Positions 1 through 12,360 of a stretch of 64,000 nt of DNA are shown here, in pieces. The notes beneath the pieces are model-generated. The model did no database searches, had not been told where the DNA came from, and saw only the letters and a program-made list of their open reading frames with translations. A program made the translations under genes and the position numbers. Position 1 is the first letter of the stretch, and each line of letters opens with the position of its first letter. This DNA comes from Paguma larvata (lineage: Eukaryota > Chordata > Mammalia > Carnivora > Viverridae): assembly GCA_030068075.1 (NCBI GenBank), contig CM057826.1, positions 112,120,746 to 112,184,745 of the forward strand, given 5' to 3'.

Positions 1-985
1 TATAGTCCAACAAAAAATGTAATTCTAACAGGTAATTTCAATGGCACATGGTTAATGCAATGGCAGAGATAGGTGTAGCTTATTATAGGTGTAAAGAGCT
101 AGAGCATCTCATATCCAGGAATGGATGAAATGAAATTCAACCCGAAAGGAGGACAGGGGAAACCAGATGAGCACAGGCCCATGGCTGAGAAGCCCTACCC
201 ACCTCTGAGTGCCACTAGTAGTTTGATTTTGCTCAAAGAGTCTTGGCTAGGAATGGCCAAGTGCTGGGAAAAAAACAGAGCCTAGATTGCTGAGGATTTA
301 GAGGATTTAGGTGTCACTCAGCGGTCAATGGAGTACCTCTGGAAGATTTTTAAGAAGAGAATTGACACAGATGGAATTGCATTTTCAAAGATCCTTCTGG
401 CAACTGTACAAATGACACATGTGAAGTAGACAAGATTGAAAGCAGGGACCCTACTTAGGAAGCTGTTGAAGTGGTCCAGGAAAGAGAATGAGGGCCTGAA
501 CCGGAGGGGAAGAAAAACTGAAGAGGTGAGATCAGTACAACTTAGAGACTGGCATGAGCAAACAGGTAATAGCGAAGATGATAAGCAGTGGTATGAAAAG
601 AGGAGATAGTGAAGGAATGAGTTTAGGGTTCAGGAGGAGGAGAAGAGAAAAATAAGAGGTCTACTTCGGGACATTGAGGAGCCAATACAGCAGCCAGGTA
701 GAGAGAGAAAGAGAGATCGCCAGCAAGCAGGTAGAGTCCTGTGACATAGATATTACTGGATATGACAGAGAGCTAGTCAGTGTGTCCTGGCCCTTATGGA
801 GGGGATGGCACAGGTAGAGTGGAGATCAAAACTCTTCCAGCTATGGAGAGGATCCTGGGGAGCAGACTCAGGGGTGAGGGAGCACACCGCAACAATAAAG
901 GAGGAAGCATTAGAGTCTCAAGAACAGTAGGCAAAGCATATTGTGGAGATAAGCATGTAGAATCCCCCACTGGAAAATACAGTTC
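1..985. other. Unassigned sequence, no gene seen
   Basis: No open frame with coding character and no splice-bounded exon is evident. The stretch from about 430 to 720 (left-over 'agctgttgaagtggtccagg' type wording) resembles a common mammalian medium-reiteration repeat whose name I cannot assign. The 80-residue frame at 780-1022 runs into the SINE and is not credible. Confidence 0.4.
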
Positions 986-1214
986 TGAGGCTCCTGGGTG
1001 GCTCAGTCAGGTAAGCGTCTAACTACCACCCAGGTCTTGATCTCATAGTTCATGGGTTCAAGCCCTGCATCAGACTTTGTGCTAACAGCCCAGAGCCTGG
1101 ATCCTGCTTCAGATTCTGTGTCTCCCTCTCTCTCTCTGCCCCTCCCCTGTGCACACTGTCTGTCTGTCTGTCTCTCTCTCTCTCAAAAATAAATACAACA
1201 TTAAATTTAAAAAA
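986..1214 (+). mobile_element. SINEC_Fc-type tRNA-derived SINE
   Basis: The element has the tRNA-like head (ctgggtggctcagtcagg), a B-box (ggttcaagccc), a CT-rich body with a (tctg)n run, and an aaaataaataca tail. It is flanked by a perfect 13-bp target-site duplication, gaaaatacagttc, at 973-985 and 1215-1227. Such SINEs carry an internal RNA polymerase III promoter and are copied by L1 enzymes. Confidence 0.95.
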
Positions 1215-3303
1215 GAAAATACAGTTCCTATAAATCTATTTTAAAAAAACAACAGCAACACAGGGTTCTGACCATGATGGCGACATAGGAATACCCTGAA
1301 TCCACCTCCTCCAGGGACACATCAAGTCTGCAGCTACTTATAGAACAATTTCCCCTTAAAAGGAACTGAGGGCTGACTGAACAGCTTCTGCACAAAAGAC
1401 CACAGAGAATGCCAAGAAGGTATGTCTCAGACAAGAGGCATGGAGAAGGTTTGTCTGCCCTGAGGCATAGAAAAGAAGCCTCAGTTTAAGAGGGCAACTG
1501 GAATATAAAAGAAAAATCGTTAGACTCTGCCAAACGGTGGAAGAGCTGCTGGAACTCTCCTCGGTTTGGAGAGGCTGGTGAGCACGTGAGTTAAGTTCTC
1601 TGTCTACTTTAATAGTGCACATGGGAGCAGATTCAAGACTGTCACTGGCCAGCCCTGGGGCCCTAGCCCACACCACCACAAGCCCTCCCACCAAGGCAAC
1701 CCCAGTACAGCACACCAGGACACCCCTGGTAGCACTCACTATAGCTCCAGCCATCTCAGCAAGGTGACACAGATGCAAAGCACCTCCAGAACATTCTAGG
1801 CCCATACCACTTTGCTCCAACATAATTGCTAGGGTACCCTGGACTCAGACCACTCCTGGACCTCTTGGCTCATGCCTGCTTCAGCTCCATTCACCCCACC
1901 AAGGCACTCCCTGCACACAGTACCCCAAGACATGCTGGCCCATACCTGCCTGGGGTTCAGCCAGCCTACCAGGGTATTTTCTGTGTGGAGAGCCCCAGGA
2001 CCTCTTGGCTTATACCCACTTTAGCTTCAGCTATCCTTCTACGGCACCCTGTAGATGGAGAGCCCTGGGAACCCCTGCCACGCACCCACTTCAGCTTCAG
2101 CTGTCCAGATAGGGCACTTTTTATGTAGAAAAACCTAGAGTCACCCCAGCCCATACCCACTTCAGCTCCAGCCATCCCAATAGCGCAGTCCTAGCCCAGA
2201 GTGCTCCAGAACCTCCAGCCCACACCAACCACGACTGCAGCCAGCCAAAGTCACCAGACACACAGTCTACACAGGGGATGACCAAAAAACAAGACTTATT
2301 CCTTCAAGTCTAGGAGAAGTTGCTCTTCTGCCTAATTCATAGAAACAAGCATAAAAAGTCAGGCAAAATGAGGAAACAGAGGAATATGCTCCTAACAAAA
2401 GAAAAAGACAAAAATCTCAAAAAAATAAATAATAAAATAAAACTGAAACGCAAATAACCAATCTACCTGATAAAGAGTTCAAAGTAATGGACATACGGAT
2501 TTTCACTGGACTGGAGAGAAGAGTAGATAAACTTAGTGAGAACTTTGACAAAGAATGAATTAGAGTTGAAGAATGCAATAAACAAAGTGAAAGATCCATT
2601 AAAAATAATCAACAGATTATAGGGGTTCCATAAGGCAAAGAAAAGGGGAGAACACTTATTTGAAAAAAAAATAGATCAAAACTTCCTTTACCTGGAGAAG
2701 AAAACAGACATCCAAGTTCAAGAAGCACAAATAAGATGAACACAAGTAGATCCAACCATGTCACACAAGGATAAACTCTCAAAGGTTAAAGATAAAGAAT
2801 TTTAAAAGTAGTAGTAACATACAAGAGAAATTCCATAATATCAGCTGATTTTTCACAAGAATCTTTGCAGGCCAGAAGGGAGGAGGATAAGGTGTTCAAA
2901 ATCCTGAAAGAAAAAACCTGCTCTACCCAGCAAGATTATCACTCATAATTACAGCAAAGAAAAGACTTTCCCAAACAAACAAAAGTTAAAAGACTTCATC
3001 ATCCCTAAGCCAGATTTATAAGAAATGTTAAAGGGACTTCTTTACGTGAAAAAGAAAAGTGTGTAATTAGAAGAAAATTATGAAATGAAAAAACTTCATG
3101 AGTAAAAGCAAACATGTTGTAAGAATAGAACAATCACCTATAAAGTTAGTATGAAGGTTTAAAGACCAAAGTAGTAAAATCAATTATATCTTAAAATTCA
3201 GTTAAGGGGACTCACAAAAAAAAGATACAAAATATGACAACATAAACATAAAACATGGAGGTAGAGAGTAAATATTTAAATCTTTTAGAATATGTCCAAA
3301 TTT

Positions 3304-3499
3304 GGGGTATCTGGGTGGATCAGTCAGATGAGTGTCAGATATTAGCTCAGGTCATGATTTCATGGTTTAGGAGTTCAAGCCGCACATTGGGCTTCCTGTT
3401 GTCAGAACAGAGTCCGCTTCAGATCCTCTGCTTCTCCTCTTTCTCTGCCTCTACCCTGCTCGCATGTTCTCTCTCAAAACAAATCAACATATAAAAAAA
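3304..3499 (+). mobile_element. SINEC_Fc-type SINE inside L1
   Basis: A diverged copy (ggggtatctgggtggatcagtcag) with a shortened CT-rich body. The imperfect target-site duplication gaatatgtccaaa / gagtatgtccaaa lies just before 3301 and just after 3499. Substitutions in both A-box and B-box suggest an older insertion. Confidence 0.85.
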
Positions 3500-3654
3500 G
3501 AGTATGTCCAAACTTAAGTGACCATCAACTTAATATGGACTGCTATATACTTAAGACGTTATATGCAAACTTCATAGTAAACACCAGTCAAAAACCTTTA
3601 GTATATACAGAAAAAAATAAAGAGAAAGGCAACCCTAACACTAAAGAAAGTCAA

Positions 3655-3780
3655 TGACCACAAAGAAAAAACAAGAGAACAAAAAAAAAGCAACAGGGAA
3701 AACTAAAAGAAAAAAAAACAAAAAAATAACAAAAAATAACAAACAAACAAACAAACAAAAACAGAAAACCATTAAGAAAA
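3655..3780. repeat. A-rich low-complexity tract within L1
   Basis: Runs of aaaac/aaac units, including (aaac)4 near 3739-3760, lie in the L1 stretch between ORF1 and ORF2. The paired frames read here on both strands (66-67 residues rich in K or F) are artefacts of this composition. Confidence 0.75.
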
Positions 3781-4740
3781 TGGCAATAAACATATACCTA
3801 TCAATAATTACTTTAAACATAAATGATCTAAATGTTCCTTTCAAAAGACACTGAGTGACAGGATGATGCCTACAAGAGACTCATGTCAGACCTAAAGACA
3901 TGTACGGACTGAAAGTAAAGGCATGGAAAAAGATATTCCATTTTAATGGATGTGAAAAGAAAGCTAGGTTGGTAATCAACCTAGTCAAAACAAAGACTGT
4001 AACAGGAAACAAAGAAGGGTAACATTACATGATGATAAAGGGATCAATCCGAGAAGAGAATCTAATAATTATAAATATCTATGCACCTAGTATGGGAAAA
4101 CTTAAATACATAAAACAAATATAATCACACATAAAGAGAGAAACTGACTGTAATACAATAATAGTAAGGGAAATTAATGCCTCCATTTACTTCAATGGAT
4201 AGATCATCCAGGCAGAAAATCAAGAAGGAAATAGCGTCACTGAACAATACTTTAGACTAGCTGGACTTAATAGAGCTATACAGAACATTTCATCCAAAAC
4301 AAAAAAACAAAAAACAAAAAACAAAACAGAATACACTTTCTTTTCAAGCACACGTGGAACATTCTATAGGACAGATCACATGTCAGTTTACAAAGTAAGT
4401 GTCAATAAATTTAAGAAGAATGAAATTCTATCATGCATCTTTTCCAACCACATGGTTTAAATTTAGAAATCAATCATAGGTTCGCCTGGAAAAAAAAAAC
4501 CTGAAAAACCTGAAGAAAAAAAAAAGCACACACACACGCGCGCACGCAAAACTAAAGAACATGCTACTAAACAATCAATGGGTCAATGGAAAAATTCAAG
4601 AGGAAGTAAAAAACAAATTCATGAAGAGGAATGAAAATCAAAACCCAACAGCCCAAAATCTCTGGGATGCAGAAAAAAACAGTTCAAAGACAAATTTATA
4701 CCAACACAAACCTACCTCAAGAATTAAGAAAAAGTTCGAA

Positions 4741-4933
4741 TGCCTAGGTGGTTCAGTTGGTTAGGCATCGACTTTGGCTCAGGTTATAATCTGACAGTTC
4801 AGGAGTTCAAGCCCCACATCAGGCATTGTGGTGACAGTGCAGAGCCTACTGGCATTCTCTCTCCCTGCCTCTCTCTCTGCCCTTCCCTCACTTGTGTTCT
4901 CGCTCTCAAAATAAATAAACTTAAAAAGAAAGA
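4741..4933 (+). mobile_element. SINEC_Fc-type SINE inside L1 ORF2
   Basis: Head tgcctaggtggttcagttgg, B-box-like gagttcaagcccc, CT-rich body, aataaataaac tail. The flanks aaaaagttcgaat (left) and gaaaaagttcaaat (right) form a target-site duplication with one difference. Confidence 0.9.
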
Positions 4934-5673
4934 AGAAAAAGTTCAAATCAACAATCTAAGCTTACACCTAACAGAACTAGAAAAGAAGAACAAACAAAGC
5001 CTAAAGTTAGAGGAAGGAAGGAAATATTAAAGATCAGAATGGAAATAAAAGACACAGCAACTTTAAAAAAAAACAAAACAATAAAAAGACCAGTGAAAGC
5101 ACGATCAAAATAGATGAACACGGATGCAAAAATCTTCAACCAAGTATTAGCAAACTGCATTCAACAATATATTAAAAGTATCATTCATGATGAATGAGTG
5201 GTATATATTCCAGATATGCTAGGATGGTTCAGTATTTACCAATCAATCAACATGATAGACCGTATTAACAAAGTGAAGGAAAAAAATTATATGATCATCT
5301 CAATTGAGGCAGAAAAACGGTAGCAAAAATTCAACAACTTTCATGATTAAAAACTCTCAACAAAGTGAGCTTAGAGGAAACATACTTCAACATAATGAAG
5401 GCCATCTATGACAAACCCACAGCTAACATCATTCTCAGTATTGAAAAAAATGAAAGCTGTTCCTCTAAGATCAGGAACTAGAGTCTACTGTCACCACTTT
5501 TATTCAACACAGGACTGGAAGTCCTACCCATAACAATCAGACAAGTACAAGAAATAAAAAGCATCTAAATTGGTAGCAAAAAAAAAAAAAGTCACTATTT
5601 GCATAGAACATGATACTTGACACAGGAAACCCTGAAGACTCCATAACAAAAAACTATTAGAAGTAACGAATGA

Positions 5674-5883
5674 GGGGCACCTCGGTGGCTCAGTCGGTTA
5701 GGCGTCCGACTTAGGCTCAGGTCATGATCTTGCAGCCTGTGAGTTCGACCCCCGTGTCGGGCTCTGTGCTGTCAGCTCAGGGCCTGGAGCCTGCTTCAGA
5801 TTCTCTGTCTCCCTCTCTCTGCCCTCCCCACCCCCCATGCTCTGTCTGTCTCAAAAATAAATAAAAGTTAAAAAAAATAAAAA
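5674..5883 (+). mobile_element. SINEC_Fc-type SINE inside L1 ORF2
   Basis: A fairly well-kept copy: ggggcacctcggtggctcagtcgg head, ttcgacccccgtgtcggg B-box region, aaaataaataaaagtt tail. The 13-bp target-site duplication aagtaacgaatga / aagtaacaaatga (about 5661 and 5884) has one mismatch. Confidence 0.93.
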
Positions 5884-5933
5884 AAGTAACAAATGAATTG
5901 TGTAAAGTTGCAGAATACAAAATATACAAATAT

Positions 5934-6544
5934 TATTCTCCTGTTCTTAATTAGGAGTATGTGGCCAAGGAGAGTTCCCAGAATGGAAGATAAAGACCAT
6001 AAATGACACAATATAATAAATGAAAACAAACTAACTTGGAGGAAACAGACTGTAGGAAGAAGAAATATCAGAAGGGTAGAGAAGACTTTGAATCTATGAA
6101 ATAAAAACCTGATGTAATTAGCAGGGAAAGAGAGGGTGATAGGAGAGGAGGAACACTTAGCATATCAACTATGGGAACGTTGAAAGACAGTTCTCTGTAA
6201 ATCACTTAAGTTTCTGCACATCTTCCCAGAAAAATACTGCTCTTTGTCCTAGACTGTCTATTAGTGGATATTTCAAAGTATAAAGCCTTAGAATACAAAA
6301 CTAGTACTTCCTCCTGGAACAAAGGGCAGACATGCTTACTGTTCATTAAATAATGATGCAGGTTCCCTAATCTCAGAGTTCTTCCCCTATAACACAACTT
6401 ACGATATGGAAGCTTCTATTTGCTCCTCTTCGCAATCCCTTCATGAAATTGAATCTCTGACAACCAACTGAGAAAAATGCTGATAGCTGATGGCTACTGT
6501 TATTGCTGTAATAAACTGTCTTTTGTCTCTGAAAAAAAAAAAAA
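5934..6544 (+). pseudogene. Poly(A)-tailed processed retrocopy of an unrecognised transcript
   Basis: This 611-bp block is foreign to the surrounding L1 ORF2. A perfect 17-bp target-site duplication, acaaaatatacaaatat, sits at 5917-5933 and 6545-6561. The block ends in AATAAA (6510-6515), 16 bases of cleavage-region sequence and an A tail (about 6532-6545), the signature of an mRNA or long noncoding RNA reverse-transcribed by L1. It is neither L1, tRNA-SINE nor MIR. I see no long reading frame, so it probably copies a 3'UTR or a noncoding RNA. It was a secondary insertion into an already present L1. An LTR-initiated transcript is an alternative source. Confidence 0.85.
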
Positions 6545-7020
6545 ACAAAATATACAAATATCTGTTGTATTTTTTATACACTAATCAAGAAGTAACAGAA
6601 AGAGTATAAAACAATTCCCTTTCTAATTGCATCAAAAAGAAGAAAATATCCAAGAATAAAGATAACCAAGGAGGTCAAAGACCTCTACACTGAAACCTAA
6701 AACATGCTGATGAAAGAAATTGAAGACAACACCAACAAATGGAAAGACGTACCATGGTCATGAATTGGAAGGTTATTGTTAAAATGTCAATACTACCCAA
6801 AGCTATCTACAGATTCAATGCAATCCCGACCAAATACCAATAGTGGTTTTCATAGAACTAGAACTAATACCAAAATTTGTATGAAACCACAAAAGACCCA
6901 AAAAGCCAAAGCAATCTTTAGAAAGGACAAAATAGAGATATCAGCACCCCAGATTTCAAGATATACTACAAAGCTGCAATGATCAAAACAAAATGGTACT
7001 GGCTCAAAAATAGACATATA

Positions 7021-7227
7021 GGGTTGCTTGGGTGGCTCAGTTAAGGATCGGACTCTTGACTTTGATTCAGGTCATGATCTCACTCTTCCTGAGGGCAAGC
7101 CTCATGTAAGTTTGAGACACTCTCTGTACTGTTGGTATAGAGACTGCTTGAGATTCTCACTCTCGTCTCTTTCTGCTCCCCACTTATCCCTCTCTGTCAA
7201 AAATAAATAAACATTTTTAAAGCTTTA
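7021..7227 (+). mobile_element. SINEC_Fc-type SINE inside L1 ORF2
   Basis: Head gggttgcttgggtggctcag, diverged B-box region, and tail aaaataaataaacattttta. The duplicated flank aaaaatagacatata occurs at 7006-7020 and again just after the tail (about 7230-7243). Confidence 0.92.
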
Positions 7228-7419
7228 AAAAAATAGACATATAGATCAATAGAAGAGAATATAGTCCAGAAATAAAACCATGCCTATATTGTCAATTAGT
7301 CTGTGACAAAGGAGGCAAGAACATATAATGGGAAAAAACAGTCTCTTCAATAAATAGTGCTGGGAAAACTGGATACCTACAATTAAAGAATGAAAGTGCA
7401 CCACTTTCTTAACATACAT

Positions 7420-7422
<3 letters not shown>

Positions 7423-7464
<42 letters not shown>
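7423..7464. repeat. (CA)n microsatellite in L1 ORF2
   Basis: About 20 uninterrupted ac dinucleotides sit inside the L1 reverse-transcriptase C-terminal region. The run replaces normal ORF2 sequence and breaks the frame. Its length makes it a plausible polymorphic marker. Confidence 0.95.
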
Positions 7465-7465
<1 letters not shown>

Positions 7466-8730
7466 CCTCAAAATGGATTAAGGACCTAAATGTGAGACCT
7501 GAAACCACAGAATTCCTAGAAGAAAACATAGGCAGAAATCTCTTAAACACAGGACTTAGCAACATATTTATCGATATATCTCCTCAGGCAGGAGAAACAA
7601 AAGCAAAAATAAACTACTGAGACTACACCAAAATAAAAATCTTTTGCATAATGAAGGAAACAATCAACAAAACAAAAAGGTAACAATAAATGGGAGAAGA
7701 TATTTGCAAATGATATATCCAATAAAAGATTAATACAAAAAAATACATAAAGAACTTATATAATACCAAAAAATACCCCCAAATAATTCAATTAAAAATT
7801 GGCAGAGAACCTGAATAGATATTTTTTCCAAACAAGACACAAAGACAGCCAACAGACATATGAAAAGATACTCAACATCACTAATCATCATGGAAATGCA
7901 AACCAAAACCATAATGAGGTATCCCCTTATACTTGTCAGAATGGCTAGAATAAAAGACAATAAATAATAAAGTTGGAGAGGATGTAGATAAAGAGGAAAC
8001 ATCATGCACAGTTGCTAGGAATATAAATTGGTACAGCCACTGTGGAAAACAATATGGAAGTTCCTCAAAAAAATTACGAGAGAATTATCATATGATCCAG
8101 CAATGTAACTACTGGGTCTTTATCCAAAGAAATGAAAACATAAATTCGAAAAGATATATACACTTTATTTTCAATGCAACATTACTTACAGTGGTCAAGA
8201 TATGGAAGCTCATCTATATACATATATACACACAGACACACAAGGGACTATTACCCGGCCATAAAAAAAAAAAAAAAAATGGTATCTTCCCATTTGCAGT
8301 AACATGAATGGACCAAGAAGGTATCATGCTAAGTAAAGTAAGTCAGAGAAAGACAAACACCATCAGTTTCAGTTATATGTGAGATCTAAAAAACAAAACA
8401 ATTGACCAAAAAATAAAAAGCAGAAAAGCAGAAACAGACCTGTAAATGCAGGAAACAAGATGATAGTTGACAGAGCGAAGGCAGAAAAAGGAATTGTCAA
8501 AATAGGTGAAGGGGAGTTGGGAGATAAATACGTCACAGGATGAAAGGTCCAGCATAGAGAATCTAATGAATCATAGTCTATTAGCATTGTGCAGTGACAG
8601 GTGATAGCTACCCTTGTGGTGAGCAGAGCATAACATAGAAGATGTCCAATCACTATACTATAAACTGTACACCTGAAACTAATACAACAGTGTGTGTCAG
8701 CTATACTTCAATATAAAAACTAGTGTTTAA

Positions 8731-9250
8731 AAAGAGGAGACAGTATCTCAAAAGACACCTCACCAAAAATATATACTGATAGTTTTATCAGCATATGTCA
8801 TTAGATAATACAGATTAAAATGTGAGAAGGAACCATATGAAACACCTACACCCTACTGGAATGGATAAAATCTACAATCTAAAATACAAAATAAATGAAT
8901 ACATGGACAAAAAAAATCAAATAGACTGTTAAATACAGTACACAAACTAGGGTTGCCAGAGGGGAGGTGGCTGGGATGAGTAGATAAAAGGGATTAAGAA
9001 GTACAAACTTCTAGTTATAAAGTAAGTCATGGAGATGAAAAATAGAGAATAATGTAATAATACGCTACTATAATATAATAATATTGATTTGGCAATAATA
9101 TTGTAGTAACATTGTATGGTGACAGATGAGCACTATCCTTTCTGTGAGATCAATGAGTCAGGTATAGAAATGTTCAATCACCGTTGTACACATGAAACTA
9201 ATATAACATTATATGTCAATCACAACAATAAACTTTAAAATAAATAGAAT
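8731..9250 (+). mobile_element. Older L1 3' fragment
   Basis: ORF2-like text (cacctcaccaaaaatatata, tcattagataatacag) passes after an internal loss into a 3'UTR of the gggttgccagaggggaggtgg type, ending in ataaactttaaaataaata near 9240. More diverged than the L1 on its left. No target-site duplication is recognisable. Confidence 0.65.
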
Positions 9251-9299
9251 AAAATACTTAGAACACTAGGAAAAAATAAACTAAAATTTAAAAAGCGAT

Positions 9300-10350
9300 A
9301 ATAAACAAATGAGATAAAAATCAGAAACCCAGTAGAAAAGCAGGTAATAGACTTGGAGTTAATTCACCAAAGAAGATATCCAGAAAATCAATGAACATAG
9401 AAAATGTGCTCTACCTAGTCATCAGGGAAATGTAAATAGTACTATATAGCCAAAAACTGAATGAAATTAGGATTGACACTAACAAGTGTAGGCAAAGATA
9501 AAGCCCAACTGAAACCCTCATATATCACTGGTGAGACTAAAAACCTACTACTTTGAAAAATAGTGTGGCACTATCTAGAAATACTCACACACTATGACCC
9601 AGAAGCATATTCCACTTCTAAGTGTATAGACAATAAATGCATGCAGATGTCCACTAAGTGACAAGTTCACATTTGTAAATGCTAAAATTAGAAAACATGA
9701 GGCACACCTGGGTGGCTCAATCAATTAACTGTCCGACTTCAGCTCAGGTCATGATCTCACAGTTAGTGGGTTCGAGCCTAGCATTGGATTCTGTGCTGAT
9801 AGCTCAAAGCCTGCAATCTGCTTGGGATTTTATGTCTCCCTCTCTCTCTGCCCCTTCTCCATTCATGCTATGTCTCTCTCTGTCTCTCAAAAATAAATAA
9901 ACATTAAAAAAAATTTTTTTAAGAAATAAAATTAGAAAACACAAATGACCACCAACAGAACAAAATAACATGTTCCTCTCACCAAAATGGACTACTATCA
10001 ATAAAAATGAGTGAACTACAACTTAGGACAAAAACATGGATGAATTTTACAAATATGAGATTGAGGTATTAAAAAACAGACAAAAGAATAACTTCTTCAT
10101 GATTACAATTACAGAAAATTCACACACAGGCAAAACTAAACTATAATGTTTAAAATGCATACTTAAGGAGGAAAAACAAGAAAGTGATTTCTGTAAAATT
10201 AATGATAATGGTTATGCTTACAAGAAAGAAGGGGATAGGGCGTCTGGGAAGCCAGCACAAAACCAATTTATTTCTCTTTATAGTAATTCGTTAAGTTCTA
10301 CATTTGACCTATTCAATTTTCTGTGTATTATATTTCACTTTTTTTTTAAT
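9300..10350 (+). mobile_element. Old L1M ORF2/3' fragment carrying a SINE
   Basis: Text such as caccaaagaagatatccag, tcatcagggaaatgtaaa and caataaaaatgagtgaactac matches the usual ORF2 C-terminal and early 3'UTR wording of old mammalian L1s. A SINE at 9698-9926 splits it. Too decayed for any product. Confidence 0.65.
9698..9926 (+). mobile_element. SINEC_Fc-type SINE in old L1
   Basis: Head ggcacacctgggtggctcaa, B-box gtgggttcgagcc, tail aaaaataaataaacatt. A perfect 15-bp target-site duplication, taaaattagaaaaca, flanks it at 9683-9697 and 9927-9941. Confidence 0.95.
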
Positions 10351-11108
10351 CTTGGAGAAAAAAAAAAACCATGACTGCAAATCAAGAGCCCTGTACAAGG
10401 CAAGGAAAAATAAAGGCAAGTTACAAAGGACACAGCACCTATAACTAAAAAAGAGCTAGTTCTCAATCTATAAGATGGGTGTACACTCCAATTCTCTCCT
10501 TCTCTTTCAGAAATTTTCCTGACTTTCCCATCTCCCATGACCTTTTCCTTAACAGTCCCCCAACAGAACAGCCTTTAATTAGTGTCCAGCTTCTCATCAG
10601 GAACAAGCATTTGATAAGAAATTGGGGGTAGAGAAATCACCTTCTCATCTCTCTGGCTACATTAGTCAAACGTTTCCATCCAGTATTTCAGTTTAATTCG
10701 TTAAGTAGGAAAATACACTAAACAGGACACTTTTAGTGCATCCAGCATTTGCTTTCCCTCCCAAAATTCTGCCCTCCTTCTAATACAATCTTTAGAAATT
10801 TCTTATGGTAGATGACCCTTTCCCAACCCCAGACCATGGGCTTCCAATACAGCTGATCTCAGAGTTCCAAGAATGGAGCCGGAACCTGGACCTGCCACAG
10901 TTCACAGAGAACCTAAAGCAGGCCAATCAGGATCAGCAAAGCTCAGTTCTAAGGCTTTGTTTGAGCAGTCGAGGAATTGGATACACTCTTCCTTGATGAG
11001 TATGAACAAGAAGGAAAAAGATAAAGTAGTGTTTGCAGCCATCTTGCCAGCTTTCAAATCCTGAGAATGGGAGAATCCAATGGATCAGAATGATTTGAAG
11101 CACAAGTC
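10351..11108. other. Unique sequence, no gene seen
   Basis: No repeat is recognised. Overlapping 63-residue frames at 10805-10996 and 10873-11064 have no domain, no splice context and no upstream promoter signs, so I do not call them coding. Confidence 0.4.
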
Positions 11109-11270
11109 AGCCAACTTCTCCTGTATTAAACAATTTAGGCTTTACAGGCTGTACAGTTTCTTCTAACTACTCAACGTGGTCACTGTAGTGCAAAAACATC
11201 TACTCACCATAAATGCATGTGTCCGTGTTCCAATAAAACTTTATTTACAACTGTAAAGGGACATAACAAT
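11109..11270 (+). mobile_element. hAT-type DNA transposon fossil
   Basis: Contains the typical strings tttaggctttacaggc, caactactcaacgtgg-like and ttccaataaaactttatttac of a widespread mammalian non-autonomous hAT element. Related copies lie at 14118-14320 and, reversed, at 48776-49054. The 5' terminal inverted repeat is missing. Confidence 0.65.
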
Positions 11271-11279
11271 ATCACCTAC

Positions 11280-11465
11280 ACCATACACTCAGTATGAAGA
11301 TTACATGAAGTAGTAATTTGCCAGTGTGCCTGGCACACTGAGGTGCTGTATGTGTTAGTTGCTATCACCATTATCACCTGATTACTGTGAATGGTGCCGA
11401 TAGAGAAACTGAGCCTTGTACCATTTCAGCCCAGGATCAAAAGGGGGCCAAAGCCCTTACCCAGG
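11280..11465. repeat. Possible MIR fragments
   Basis: Pieces such as gtgtgcctggcacactgagg and gagaaactgagcc resemble MIR tail and MIR reverse-strand wording. They are short and diverged, so the call is tentative. Confidence 0.3.
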
Positions 11466-11695
11466 CTACTCCACTATAGGAGGTAATAAATTCTCAGTTT
11501 TGCTTAAAACAGTTTGAGCTGGATTTCTGCCTTAAGCATGAAGTTATTCCATTTGATTAAAAGTGAAGTTAGGGTAAGGGTAGTAGTTACCTAACACCCA
11601 GGATGTAACCTTAGTCTTTCCTGCACCCATTACAGCTATTACCAATTAAACACAGCTTTCTTTCTCACTAAGCCAGACAGGGGCCTCAGACGTGG

Positions 11696-12094
11696 TTATG
11701 GCCTGAATCATGCCCATTGCCCCAAAATTCCTATGTTGAAGCCCTAATGCCCTCAGTCTGATGGCTCTTTGGAAAACAGAGCCTTTGGGAGGCAATGGAG
11801 GTTAGCTGAAGTCATGAGTGTGGTGCCCTCATGATGAGATTAATGCCTTTTTAAGAAGAGACATCAAGAGGTGGTTTCCTCTCTTCCATTTACGTGAACG
11901 CACGAAGAAAAGGCCATGTGAGGACACAGTGACAAGCAGCCATCTGCAAGCCAAGGATAGAGCCCCCAGACACTGATCTTGTTGGCACATCGATCTTGGA
12001 CTTCCAGTCTCCGGAACTATGAGAAATACATTCCTGTTGTTCAAGTCAGCCAGTCTGTGGTATTTTGTTACAGCAGCCTGGGCTGATTAAGACA
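11696..12094 (+). mobile_element. Solo LTR of MaLR (MLT1/MST-like) type
   Basis: It begins near gttatggcctgaatcatgcc and ends near tattttgttacagcagcctg. In between are the diagnostic phrases ctatgttgaagccctaatgc, gccatgtgaggacacagtg, catctgcaagccaaggatag and gaactatgagaaatacattcctgttg. These belong to mammalian ERVL-MaLR long terminal repeats. No internal MaLR sequence is next to it, so it is a solo LTR. The frame at 11829-12044 minus is a shadow of it. Confidence 0.8.
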
Positions 12095-12360
12095 GACATG
12101 TTTTCTTACCCAAACAGGACATAAGCAGTCTCTATCAATCAATCAAAGTCAGCATGTGAAATGAAATCTCTTTATCCCTGCTTCAGGTCATGAATTTTAG
12201 GAGTAATCTCGATTTGTACTGACGAGCTTTGTAAATGTTCTCTTAGTGTATGCTTGTGATAAAGAAATTTGCCAAAGACTTGTTAATTTTTACATGTGTG
12301 GTCTCCATTTCCAAGTTTTCCTTTATGACTTTTCATTCCATTTTAAATCCATATACTTTA

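Larger units (their letters stand above)
1260..8730 (+). mobile_element. Long decayed LINE-1 (L1MA-like), plus strand
   Basis: The 5' end carries an L1 5'UTR-like start (ccatgatggcgacatagg) and internally repetitive sequence to about 2330. ORF1-like sequence follows (about 2360-3050), then ORF2 from about 3790: endonuclease, reverse transcriptase and C-terminal segments, and a 3'UTR ending near 8730 (tgtacacctgaaactaatac). ORF1 encodes the RNA-binding chaperone and ORF2 the endonuclease/reverse transcriptase. Here both are shredded by stops and frameshifts, with a jump near 5110 from endonuclease-side to RT-side sequence that implies an internal deletion. Later insertions at 3304, 4741, 5674, 5934 and 7021 interrupt it. 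It cannot be active. The exact 5' boundary is uncertain by tens of bases. Confidence 0.85.

Noticed and set aside
7383..7565. Cys/Val-rich minus-strand frames resembling a small secreted protein
   Set aside because: Produced by translating the (CA)n microsatellite.
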